A DNA stretch of 41,787 nucleotides from contig JAFGBT010000011.1 of NCBI GenBank assembly GCA_016933025.1, positions 1-41,787 on the forward strand, written 5' to 3'. This DNA is from Spirochaetota bacterium. Its GTDB lineage: Bacteria; Spirochaetota; UBA4802; UBA5550. Shown here piece by piece: positions 25,443 to 32,978 of the stretch (position 1 is the stretch's first letter; each line of letters starts with the position of its first letter). The translations under genes and the position numbers were made by a program. Under the pieces are notes generated by a model. The model had not been told where the DNA came from and made no database searches. It saw only the letters and a program-made list of their open reading frames with translations.

Positions 25443-25889
25443 CTACCTGCGACACCAGTTATGGAACTTCTCGATCTTTTCGCTGAGCCTGCCGCGCTGT
25501 TCCGGAGTCAGGATGTTGTGAAACTCAACAAACTTATCGATAAAAAACGGCTTGAGCCCCCTGAACGCCTCCTCCCTCTTCGTGACAAAGGCATTGACTT
25601 TATTCCTCTCAAGCCTGTCACTTCTTACAAGGGCAAGGAATTCTCCGCGGACCGCCTCCTTCTGGTCGCGCAGATTCTTGGTTCGGGCCAGGATTTCATC
25701 CTTGATTTTGTTGACCTTTTGCACCTGCTCCTTGGTCAGCTTGAGGTCGCGGGTCATCTTCTTCACGATAATCTCAGCCCGCTCCTCGGGCTCGGCGCAG
25801 AAGAACCTCCGGGGACCGCAGCTGAAAAAGAGGGCCCCCGAAACCGCAAAAACGGCGGCCAGAACTATCGGAACTATTCGTTTTGACAT
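25443..25889 (-). CDS. Spy/CpxP-like periplasmic (lipo)protein
   Basis: 148 aa. It has a signal peptide (1-22) ending GALFFSC, with Cys as a possible lipid-anchor site; the lipobox is loose. The mature part is charged and helical, with LKLTKEQVQKVNKIKDEILA and ILTPEQRGRLSEKI, the two LTxxQ-type motifs of the Spy/CpxP family. Family members are periplasmic chaperones or metal/envelope-stress sensors. AAGGAG lies 6 nt before the ATG at 25889. The gene sits between two same-orientation MITE-like copies. Confidence 0.85.
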   Translation of the reverse strand: MSKRIVPIVLAAVFAVSGALFFSCGPRRFFCAEPEERAEIIVKKMTRDLKLTKEQVQKVNKIKDEILARTKNLRDQKEAVRGEFLALVRSDRLERNKVNAFVTKREEAFRGLKPFFIDKFVEFHNILTPEQRGRLSEKIEKFHNWCRR

Positions 25890-26229
25890 CGGCATCTCCT
25901 TGTACGTGTATTGTGCAATCTGCATTGTATCAGTAATATATAGGCTGTTTATTTGATTTTGTTACAAAATGGGTTGATTTCTAAGCCCCCTAAATCTCCC
26001 GAAGGGGGACTGCCCTCACCCCTTCCCCTCTCCCACGGGGAGAGGGGAGAAGGTATCATATACATGTTATTTATGCCCCCCTCTGGGGGTTTGGGGTGGT
26101 ACGACGCTTGTTACAGCCTCGGTAACAATTAATAGCATAATTTCGGAAAAAATAAATTGTTTTGTAACACCACCCCATTAAAATGCCACTCCATGTAAAT
26201 ATCATATACGCTATAAAGGACCCAACACC
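25890..26229. other. Intergenic region with MITE-like copy 3
   Basis: 340 bp between divergent lipoprotein genes. It has AT-rich flanks that probably hold both promoters (for example TATAAA-like sequence at 26210-26218) around the third MITE-like copy. Confidence 0.4.
25985..26099. repeat. MITE-like element copy 3
   Basis: Left end GCCCCCTAAATCTCCCGAAG, right end CTCTGGGGGTTTGGGGTGG. The inner hairpin is CCCTCTCCCACGGGGAGAGGG, followed by GAAGGTATCATATA as in copy 2. It lies in the same orientation as copies 1 and 2. Confidence 0.75.
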
Positions 26230-26598
26230 ATGAAACGAGTCGCCGCATATCTCGCAATCATGACCGCCCTGTCTCTCTCGGCATGCTCAAAGCCCGATTA
26301 CCGAACGTTAATAATCGGGACATGGGAATGGACAGGCGACGCCTGTGATGAAGAAGGGAACTGCCGTAAGGAAATCATGACCGATGACGGAAGTCTCGAG
26401 ACATTCACGAAGGAGGGGCTTTACCGTTCGAAGCGGACACGGGCAGACTACACGATCAGCGGCAAAGCCATTTATCTGGGCGCGGGCGAAAATGACCGCG
26501 ACAGGCTCCTCGCCCGGATATCGTCCATACGGGGGGACGTGATGCTGCTTGAATTCGATTCGTCAATCAGGAGATACCGGAGGCGCGGCGGCGGGTGA
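26230..26598 (+). CDS. Small predicted lipoprotein, lipocalin-like
   Basis: 122 aa. A clear lipoprotein signal peptide with lipobox LSAC (Cys about residue 19). The mature region has a GTWEWTGD motif and alternating beta strands (YRSKRTRADYTISGKAIYL), which resembles small lipocalin-type domains; the precise family and function are unknown. AAAGGA lies upstream of the ATG. It converges on the response-regulator gene 7 bp away. Confidence 0.75.
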   Translation: MKRVAAYLAIMTALSLSACSKPDYRTLIIGTWEWTGDACDEEGNCRKEIMTDDGSLETFTKEGLYRSKRTRADYTISGKAIYLGAGENDRDRLLARISSIRGDVMLLEFDSSIRRYRRRGGG

Positions 26599-26604
26599 TG
26601 CCGG

Positions 26605-27885
26605 TCATTCGCGGCGCTCAGGCCCCAGCTTTTTCACCAGGATCACACTGTTGCCGGAATCATTGTAGGAGACATCGTCAAATATTTTCTTTGACATGAG
26701 AATGCCCCGGCCGTGCGGCGTGAAACCGGCATTGATATCGGCCATCTCCCGCGCGAAAAAGTTCCGGTGATCGAACCCGGCGCCGCTGTCCGTGATGGTA
26801 TAACGGGCCTCGTCGCCCCGTATCGAGGATTCGATGCGTACGGTCCGGCCCCGGTATTCCGGGCGTCCCTGCCGCTCCGTTACGAACTCGAAGTAGTTTC
26901 CGGCTTCGAGCGCCCTCGATTTCTCCGCGAAGGTGATCTCCAGGTTGCCGTGCTCGATGGCGTTGATGATCATCTCCACCAGCGCGAGCCGTGTCAGCTC
27001 CACGGTATCGAAATCGCAGTATCGCCCCAGGTTGCGGCTGATCCGGTCGGAGACGTCTCCCACCAGGAACAGCTGGTTCCCCATCACGATGCCCTGCTCC
27101 TCGAAGAGAAAAAACTTCATCAGCTCGTCCTCGACGACCCGGAACGCCCGGCCGATAACCAGGCTCCCTCCGGTAACGGCGATGTACTCGAGCCTGACGT
27201 TCATCTCCACCGGCTCGTTATTGAAGTTTGACATGAAGGCGGTCTTGAACCCGATCGGCCTCCGATTTCGAGTGAAAAGATCGATCTTCTCCCGGACGAA
27301 ATTCACCTCCTGCGACTTGCCCTCCGGCGACGCGTAAATCAGGTCGAAGAGGTTCCTGCCGATAAGCTCGTCGGGCTTGATGTTCAGGTGCGACATGGCG
27401 GCCCAGTTGGCGGTGAGCAGCTTCCAGTTTTCGTCGAGGGTGAAGATGATGTCGCTCGAGCCTTCAAACAGGCTTTTGTATTTCTGTTCGCTCTCCTCGA
27501 GCTTCCTCTCGTACTCGAACCGGGTGAACGCGGTTTCAATGGCGACCAGGAGGTCCTTTTCGCGATACGGCTTGATGACGAACCCGAAGGGAAAGGATTT
27601 CTGCACCTCGTCGACTATCTCCCGGTCGGAATAGGCGGTGGTGTATATCACCGGCACGTTGAGCCTCTTCCTGATCTCCTTCGACGCCTCAATGCCGTTC
27701 ATCCCCCCCGGGAGCTTGACGTCCATGAGCACCAGCTCCGGCACCGTTTCCGCGCACATGTCGACCGCATCAGCGCCGGTTCCCGCCTGCCCGACAACGT
27801 AATAGCCCAGCCCCTCGAGGATCTTCTGCAGCTCAAGCGCCACAATCCGCGAATCCTCGACGATGAATATCTTTTTTCTCTTCAC
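26605..27885 (-). CDS. Response regulator with PAS and RsbW-like ATPase domains
   Basis: 426 aa. A receiver domain (1-~120) has phospho-acceptor Asp55 in LVLMDVKLPGG, the TTAYSD Thr and the FVIKPY Lys. A PAS domain follows (~135-260). A GHKL ATPase domain (~285-420) has an N-box ALVEMIINAIEHGN and G-box TDSGAGFDH. No His phospho-acceptor (H-box) is visible, and the ATPase resembles RsbW/SpoIIAB-type Ser/Thr kinases, so the output is probably a protein kinase or anti-sigma switch, which is inference. The start is the GTG at 27885 with GGGGGGA upstream; a TTG at 27939 is possible. Confidence 0.88.
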   Translation of the reverse strand: MKRKKIFIVEDSRIVALELQKILEGLGYYVVGQAGTGADAVDMCAETVPELVLMDVKLPGGMNGIEASKEIRKRLNVPVIYTTAYSDREIVDEVQKSFPFGFVIKPYREKDLLVAIETAFTRFEYERKLEESEQKYKSLFEGSSDIIFTLDENWKLLTANWAAMSHLNIKPDELIGRNLFDLIYASPEGKSQEVNFVREKIDLFTRNRRPIGFKTAFMSNFNNEPVEMNVRLEYIAVTGGSLVIGRAFRVVEDELMKFFLFEEQGIVMGNQLFLVGDVSDRISRNLGRYCDFDTVELTRLALVEMIINAIEHGNLEITFAEKSRALEAGNYFEFVTERQGRPEYRGRTVRIESSIRGDEARYTITDSGAGFDHRNFFAREMADINAGFTPHGRGILMSKKIFDDVSYNDSGNSVILVKKLGPERRE

Positions 27886-28036
27886 GTTCCCCCCGCTGGT
27901 GCGGCCTATCGCCGCGAGCGCCTGATAGAGCAATCTCAATTATATACACAAACACATCCATGTCAATATTTTTTAAGCAGGACCATACAATGACATGTTT
28001 CCATAGCTGGGCGGGATTCTGATTGAAAAAAATAAG

Positions 28037-28064
28037 TTGTTATTAATATCACGCCTGATATACT
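28037..28064 (+). promoter_or_regulatory. Probable promoter of NlpC/P60 gene
   Basis: TTGTTA (28037-28042), 16-bp spacer, TATACT (28059-28064), 36 bp before the ATG at 28101. Confidence 0.45.
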
Positions 28065-28100
28065 CATCCCATTCGATAGCTGTCTGTTGCGGCGCAAGTG

Positions 28101-28565
28101 ATGAAAACCGAACGGATCATGTCAACAACAACGCTCGCAATCGTGCTGCTGCTCCTCCCTCCGGCAGTGAGCGGCGTCGACAACGGGGACACTCGCGACC
28201 GCATCCTGGAAACAGCGAAAAAATATCTCGGCGTACGATACAATTACGGCGGCATGGGGGCCGGGGGTTTCGACTGCTCCGGTTTCGTCCAGTTTGTCTA
28301 CCGTGAAAACGGCATTCTCCTCCCCCGTTCGACCGCGGCCCAGTTTGAGCGGGGAAAGAAAATCGGTCTTGACAACGTCCAGCCGGGCGACCTGCTGTTT
28401 TTTAAAATCTACCGGGGCCGTATTTCACACGTCGGCATTTACGTGAGCGGATCGGTATTTATACACGCCCCTTCCTCCGGCAAACGGGTATCTTTCGCCG
28501 ATATGAAAACTGAATACTGGAAGAAAAGATTCGCCGGAGCTGTCACATATATCGGGAAGCATTGA
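28101..28565 (+). CDS. Secreted NlpC/P60 peptidase
   Basis: 154 aa, a signal peptide (~1-25) plus one NlpC/P60 domain. The catalytic triad is visible: Cys59 in GGFDCSGFV, His110 in ISHVGIY and His122 in FIHAPSSGK. These enzymes cut the D-Glu-diaminopimelate bond of peptidoglycan stem peptides. With no SH3 or LysM anchor it is a minimal single-domain enzyme. The start is uncertain among GTG 28098, ATG 28101 and ATG 28119; the basic residues of KTER before the hydrophobic stretch favour 28101. Confidence 0.92.
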   Translation: MKTERIMSTTTLAIVLLLLPPAVSGVDNGDTRDRILETAKKYLGVRYNYGGMGAGGFDCSGFVQFVYRENGILLPRSTAAQFERGKKIGLDNVQPGDLLFFKIYRGRISHVGIYVSGSVFIHAPSSGKRVSFADMKTEYWKKRFAGAVTYIGKH

Positions 28566-28647
28566 TACGATTTTCCACACATGCAGTTCTGCCGTACAGG
28601 GATAACGCCGGGATCTCATATATTCAGTGTATCACATAAAAAATCGT

Positions 28648-28686
28648 CACATGATAATTGAACTCATGTGTCAGTTTTTATTTATT
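28648..28686 (+). terminator. Possible terminator of NlpC/P60 gene
   Basis: CACATGA (28648-28654) pairs with TCATGTG (28664-28670), followed by TCAGTTTTTATTTATT. The stem is short and AT-rich, so it is weak. Confidence 0.45.
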
Positions 28687-28947
28687 GACAAATTACTGTC
28701 ACAAACTACATTGTTACTATAATCGGTTTTGATTCGATAACAATTATTTCGGTAGTAGAGATTGCTTATCGGTCATAAAGAACTATAAAATAAATATGGA
28801 AAAATTATTCTTCAATAGATTGTAAATAACTGAAGAATAGGTTTTTCTCTGAATTCTTATCGCATTATATTATAGTAAAATCTGTAATTACAAATTTAAT
28901 TAGCAGAGATAAAAAAATAAGGCACTATTAAGAGAATATAAACAAAA

Positions 28948-28965
28948 AAACCGTCTGGACGGTTT
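28948..28965. promoter_or_regulatory. AAACCGTC-TG-GACGGTTT palindrome
   Basis: A perfect 8-bp inverted repeat with a TG centre, about 90 bp before the outer-membrane protein start. It could be a repressor operator or an mRNA leader hairpin. A run of A precedes it and TATATATT follows, so it is not a normal terminator. Confidence 0.4.
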
Positions 28966-29052
28966 ATATATTAAACTGAATCAATTTCATAAGACCCGGA
29001 GGATTGCCGGGGCTAACTCAAACAAATTTTAGAGGAGATTATGGGAGCGGCA

Positions 29053-30564
29053 ATGAAATCAACAAAAACTTTCATCATCATGATTCTCTTTGTAGCCGGC
29101 ATGTCGTCAAATCTTTTCGCAAACAGTTTTGCCGATACGTACGGTTTTTCAGCCGAGGGGATAGCCCGCGGAAACGCCATGACGGCCACGGTTAACGACT
29201 GGTCGTCGGTATATTACAACGTGGCCGGCCTGGGCAGGACGGCAGAGACTACCGGGACCGCCCTTGCAGGGGGAGGGGAAATGACCCTCAAGCTCAGGAA
29301 AACCGAGGGAGAAGCCGAAACAGAGAAAGAAAAATTTCCAAACCAGTTCGCGTTCGGACTGCTGTATACCATTCCAAAGCTTAATTTGAACATCAAGCGG
29401 TACAGCAGATCAGCCTCCGGGGACTTCTACCCGATCGACACCGACGCCGCAAAGATGAATCCCTACGGGTTCATCACGATCGGCGGCGTGCTCGACCTGA
29501 ACAACGTCGTGCAGCTCCCTGACTTCATCTCCTCGGCCCGCCTCGGTCTCGGCATGGGACTGAACGCGGACCTGAGCCTGGTCAAGGTCAACGACATTGA
29601 CCCGCGCACCCACAACTTCCTCAGGTACGGCAGGGAGGTCCAGCGCGCCATGATCCTGATCGGCGCCGGCCTCGGGTTCCTGAACGACGCCTTCGGCGGC
29701 GGCATAGGCGCGAACCTGGCGTTCGCCGGCAAAGGCAAGGTCTACATGGAGGCGGAGCTCACGGCAGACCCGGTCATTCCGGTCCAGCAGGCGACCATGG
29801 ACCTGACCGTGGCGCCGGGCGTCATCGCCGGCATCTACCTCAGCCCTTTAAAACTGTTCAATGTCGGCAATTTCAACCTTGATCTCGGGGCTTCATACCG
29901 GATGGAGACAATGCTCAAGATCGACCCGTTTGACGCGGCCGCCGGCATACTCGGCGGCGTCCTCAATATGAACCTCATGCTCGCCATATTCGACTACTAT
30001 TCTCCACACGTGGTAACCGGCGGCATCGCCTTCGGTTTTTACGGCATAACCCTATCAGCCGATCTGGACCTCCAGATGTGGTCAAAAACCGAGGTCGGCA
30101 AGAGCCTGAAGGTCAACTTCATCGGTCTTCCCGAGTTTGTCGACATCCTGGTGCCCAAGGTCGGCGTAAAGTACGACACGCCCCTGAAATGGCTCGCCGT
30201 GATGGTCGGCTATTCCTATACCCCCTCGATAGTTTCCGGCAAGCTCGGAAAATTGAAGGGCCTGGACGTGAGGATGGGACCAGCGAGCACAAAATACACG
30301 TTCGGCATGTTCAACTATCTCGACAACAACAAGCACACGGCCTCGCTCGGCCTCAAGTTCACGGTGCCCAAGGTGTGGCGGCTCGGCGGCCAGATCGTCG
30401 TCGTGACCTCGTACCAGTTTCAATACCTTGTGGATAAGACCGTCAATAGGTGGGGCTTAGTATGGGAACCACCCATCACAACTAATGAATACTTTCTTAA
30501 CCCGAATTACAGCTACGGCGGCATGAACCACAGCGTCTTTGTAGAGATCGGGATGAGGCTGTAA
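29053..30564 (+). CDS. FadL/OmpP1-like outer-membrane beta-barrel protein
   Basis: 503 aa. A signal peptide (MKSTKTFIIMILFVAGM...FANSFA) is followed by GFSAEGIARGNAMTATVNDW and YYNVAGLGR. This resembles the FadL N-terminus, where alanine/glycine-rich sequence leads to an Asn-Pro-Ala-Gly turn (here NVAG). The rest alternates polar and hydrophobic residues with many Gly and aromatic residues, ending VFVEIGMRL like a barrel C-terminal strand. FadL relatives move hydrophobic compounds across the outer membrane. The ATG at 29053 has GGGAG 5 nt upstream; an ATG at 29041 has AGGAG only 3 nt away. It is monocistronic, with a strong terminator. Confidence 0.8.
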   Translation: MKSTKTFIIMILFVAGMSSNLFANSFADTYGFSAEGIARGNAMTATVNDWSSVYYNVAGLGRTAETTGTALAGGGEMTLKLRKTEGEAETEKEKFPNQFAFGLLYTIPKLNLNIKRYSRSASGDFYPIDTDAAKMNPYGFITIGGVLDLNNVVQLPDFISSARLGLGMGLNADLSLVKVNDIDPRTHNFLRYGREVQRAMILIGAGLGFLNDAFGGGIGANLAFAGKGKVYMEAELTADPVIPVQQATMDLTVAPGVIAGIYLSPLKLFNVGNFNLDLGASYRMETMLKIDPFDAAAGILGGVLNMNLMLAIFDYYSPHVVTGGIAFGFYGITLSADLDLQMWSKTEVGKSLKVNFIGLPEFVDILVPKVGVKYDTPLKWLAVMVGYSYTPSIVSGKLGKLKGLDVRMGPASTKYTFGMFNYLDNNKHTASLGLKFTVPKVWRLGGQIVVVTSYQFQYLVDKTVNRWGLVWEPPITTNEYFLNPNYSYGGMNHSVFVEIGMRL

Positions 30565-30589
30565 AGCAACCCATTACAGGAATAGAGTA

Positions 30590-30616
30590 AGAGCCGGCCC
30601 ATGGCCGGCTCTTTTT
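30590..30616 (+). terminator. Strong rho-independent terminator
   Basis: AGAGCCGGCC and GGCCGGCTCT form a 10-bp perfect stem with a CAT loop and TTTT after it, 26 bp beyond the outer-membrane protein stop. Confidence 0.92.
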
Positions 30617-30639
30617 ATTAACTATCAAGATACCATTTT

Positions 30640-31539
30640 ATGAAACAATTCACCTTCAAAAAAATCGACGCCTTCGCGGCCGGGGCCTCGCGCGGCAACC
30701 CCGCGGCTGTCGTGTATCCCGGGAGCACGCGCGATATTTCGGAAGACGAAATGCAGAAGATCGCGAAAGAGCTGAAGGGTTTTGTCAGCGAGGTGGTGTA
30801 CGTATTCCCGGAGGGCAAGGGCTTTTTCCTGAGATACTATTCATCCGAATGCGAGGTCGATTTCTGCGGCCACGGGACCGTCGCGGCCATGCACGACTGC
30901 ATTATGCAGAACAAGAAGCTGCTGAAGCAGGACATCATAGCCATACGCGTAAAAAATGAAAGACTGAGCGTGCACAACCGGATCAGGGAGAGCAACTCCA
31001 TTTTCATCACGTCCCCTGCCCCCTCGCACCCGGACCATGCCGTCAGCGCCGACGATATCGCCGCCGCGCTCGGCGTCGCCCCGGACGCGGTCGATCAAGC
31101 CCCGCCCCTTGCATTAATAAATGCCGGCCTTAATACCTTCATTGTGCCGATAAAAAAGCTGGACCGCTGCCTCTCGATGAAGCCGGGACAGGAAAACCTG
31201 CGACAATTCTGCATATCAAATAATATCGACATCGTACTTGTTTTCAGCAGTGAAACCTCGAAGAAAGACAGCAATTTCCGGACACGGGTGTTCGCGCCGA
31301 AGTACGGATACCTGGAGGACCCGGCGACCGGATCGGGCAATTCCGCCTTCGGCTATTATCTGCTGAAACACAAGCTATGGGACGGCCGGCTGCTCGTCAT
31401 AGAACAGAACGACAGTTTCGAAAACCCCAACATCGTGAAGCTGGACACGATTCGGCATAACGAAAAAACCTTCGTCATATTCGGGGGATCTGCAATCGTG
31501 AGACTTGAAGGGATGTATAATTTATATTCATCTGAATAA
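30640..31539 (+). CDS. PhzF-family isomerase/epimerase-like protein
   Basis: 299 aa with the two-fold diaminopimelate-epimerase-like PhzF architecture. Motifs are GNPAAVV (19-25), catalytic Glu51 in GFVSEVVYV, CGHGTVAAM, and DPATGSGNSAFGYYL near the C-terminus. PhzF itself isomerises dihydro-hydroxyanthranilate in phenazine synthesis, but most relatives have unknown substrates and no phenazine genes are nearby. It starts just beyond the preceding terminator, so it must have its own promoter in the short gap or rely on read-through. Confidence 0.92.
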   Translation: MKQFTFKKIDAFAAGASRGNPAAVVYPGSTRDISEDEMQKIAKELKGFVSEVVYVFPEGKGFFLRYYSSECEVDFCGHGTVAAMHDCIMQNKKLLKQDIIAIRVKNERLSVHNRIRESNSIFITSPAPSHPDHAVSADDIAAALGVAPDAVDQAPPLALINAGLNTFIVPIKKLDRCLSMKPGQENLRQFCISNNIDIVLVFSSETSKKDSNFRTRVFAPKYGYLEDPATGSGNSAFGYYLLKHKLWDGRLLVIEQNDSFENPNIVKLDTIRHNEKTFVIFGGSAIVRLEGMYNLYSSE

Positions 31540-31792
31540 TGGATAACATGTATGGCCGCCAAGCAAACAGGTGCGCCGGCCACGATGCCCCCATGCAGAA
31601 CCGTTACAGGGTGCAACGAAAGGTTTTGCGTTTCTCCCCTGGAGGCGAATGAGAATATCGTATCGGATTTATTTGCCCAAAAAAACCCAAAAATTACGTC
31701 AATAAGATTTGACACCAACCGCTCTCCCTCCAGAATGTCCGGTGTGAAGGGGCCCGCCGCACCATGGCCTATAAGGAACTGGGGACGGAACC
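31540..31792. other. Spacer between phzF-like gene and galK; open on both strands
   Basis: 253 bp. A 91-codon plus frame (31552-31827) and a 168-codon minus frame (31356-31862) both cross it, but each overlaps a real gene and neither looks like a known protein or has a good ribosome site. The TTGACA/CAGAAT promoter candidate for galK lies in its right half. Confidence 0.4.
31709..31736 (+). promoter_or_regulatory. Probable promoter of galK operon
   Basis: Consensus TTGACA (31709-31714), 16-bp spacer, CAGAAT (31731-31736; four of six match TATAAT). The galK ATG is 57 bp further on. Confidence 0.4.
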
Positions 31793-32956
31793 ATGACGAA
31801 CCTGACATCCAGCCACGCGCGACCTGACGGCTTCCCCGGCGGCGCCGGCCCGGTTCGGACATTTTTCGCGCCCGGCAGGATCAACCTCATCGGCGAGCAC
31901 CTCGACTACAACGGCGGCCGCGTCCTCCCGGCGGCGGTGACCCAAGGCATTACGGGATACGCGCGGGAGCGGGACGACCGACTCGTACGCCTCAAATCGG
32001 AACAGTTCCCCGGCGAAGCAACCGCCGACCTCGACGGCGAGATCAGCCGCGACCCGGCGCTCGGCTGGGCCAACTACCCCCTCGGCGCGATCAGATATGT
32101 CAGGGAGAGCGGGAGGGCGATCCCCTCCGGCCTGGACATCCTGTACTCGAGCACCCTCCCGGTCGGCGCGGGCCTGTCGTCATCAGCGGCCATCGAGATC
32201 CTCACCGCCGTGATAGTGGCCGGCGTGCCGGGTCCTTCCGAAGGGGGGCTGACCGGCCTGGCGCTCCTCATGCGCGACATGGAGAACGAATTCATCGGCG
32301 TCCGCTGCGGCATGATGGACCAGTTCGCCGTGGCGCTCGGAAAAAAGGGGAGCGCCATCCTCCTCGATTCGGAGACCATGGAATACGAATATGTGCCGGT
32401 CGACCTGTCCGGGTCGTCGCTCGTCATCATGAACACCAACAGCCCGCGCTCGCTCGCGGATTCGAAATACAACGACCGCAGGGCGGAGTGCGAAGAGGCG
32501 CTCGGCACTATCAGGAGCAAAAGAAGGAATGTGACGTGCCTCGCCCGGGCGCGCATGGGGGACCTCGATCTTGTCCCGGACGGCCCGCTCCGCAGGCGGG
32601 CGCGTCACGTTATCTCTGAAAACGCGCGGGTGACGGAGGCCGCGGAGGCGCTCCGCACGGGAGACATCGCCCGGTTCGGCCGGCTCCTCGGTGAATCGCA
32701 CCGTTCGCTCCAGGACGACTACGAGGTCACCGGGCCCGAGCTGGACGCCCTGGTCGACGCGGCGACGCGCTCGCCCGGGTGCGCCGGGGCGCGCATGACC
32801 GGCGCCGGATTCGGCGGCTGCGCAATCGCGCTGGTGCGGGGACGGGACCTCGACGCCTTCAGGGAAGAAACGGGCGCGCGCTACCGGCGGGCCACGGGAC
32901 TCGTCGCGGACTTTTACGAAAGCGCCATTGAGGACGGCGTCAGGGAACTATCATGA
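31793..32956 (+). CDS. galK: Galactokinase
   Basis: 387 aa, GHMP kinase. The galactokinase signature is FFAPGRINLIGEHLDYNGGR near the N-terminus. The GHMP ATP loop PVGAGLSSSAAIEI and the C-terminal GAGFGGCAIALV are intact, and the catalytic-base region MMDQFAVALG is present. It phosphorylates alpha-D-galactose at C1, the entry to the Leloir pathway; galT and galE are not in this window. The first ~20 residues (SSHARPDGFPGGAG) are a non-conserved leader. It leads a three-gene operon with the GH36 and GH1 enzymes. Confidence 0.95.
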   Translation: MTNLTSSHARPDGFPGGAGPVRTFFAPGRINLIGEHLDYNGGRVLPAAVTQGITGYARERDDRLVRLKSEQFPGEATADLDGEISRDPALGWANYPLGAIRYVRESGRAIPSGLDILYSSTLPVGAGLSSSAAIEILTAVIVAGVPGPSEGGLTGLALLMRDMENEFIGVRCGMMDQFAVALGKKGSAILLDSETMEYEYVPVDLSGSSLVIMNTNSPRSLADSKYNDRRAECEEALGTIRSKRRNVTCLARARMGDLDLVPDGPLRRRARHVISENARVTEAAEALRTGDIARFGRLLGESHRSLQDDYEVTGPELDALVDAATRSPGCAGARMTGAGFGGCAIALVRGRDLDAFREETGARYRRATGLVADFYESAIEDGVRELS

Positions 32957-32978
32957 ACATGAACCTGAGAGAATCGAC

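Larger units (their letters stand above)
28566..29052. other. AT-rich leader region of outer-membrane protein gene
   Basis: 487 bp, much richer in A and T than its surroundings, especially 28620-29000. It holds a probable terminator for NlpC, hexamers TTGACA (28685) and TATAAT (28718) that are too far apart (27 bp) to be one promoter, and the AAACCGTC palindrome. No small ORF is convincing. Such an AT-rich block suggests a regulated promoter region or nucleoid-protein binding, which is inference. Confidence 0.5.

Noticed and set aside
28685..28723. Single promoter from TTGACA and TATAAT
   Set aside because: Both hexamers are perfect, but the 27-bp gap is far outside the normal range.
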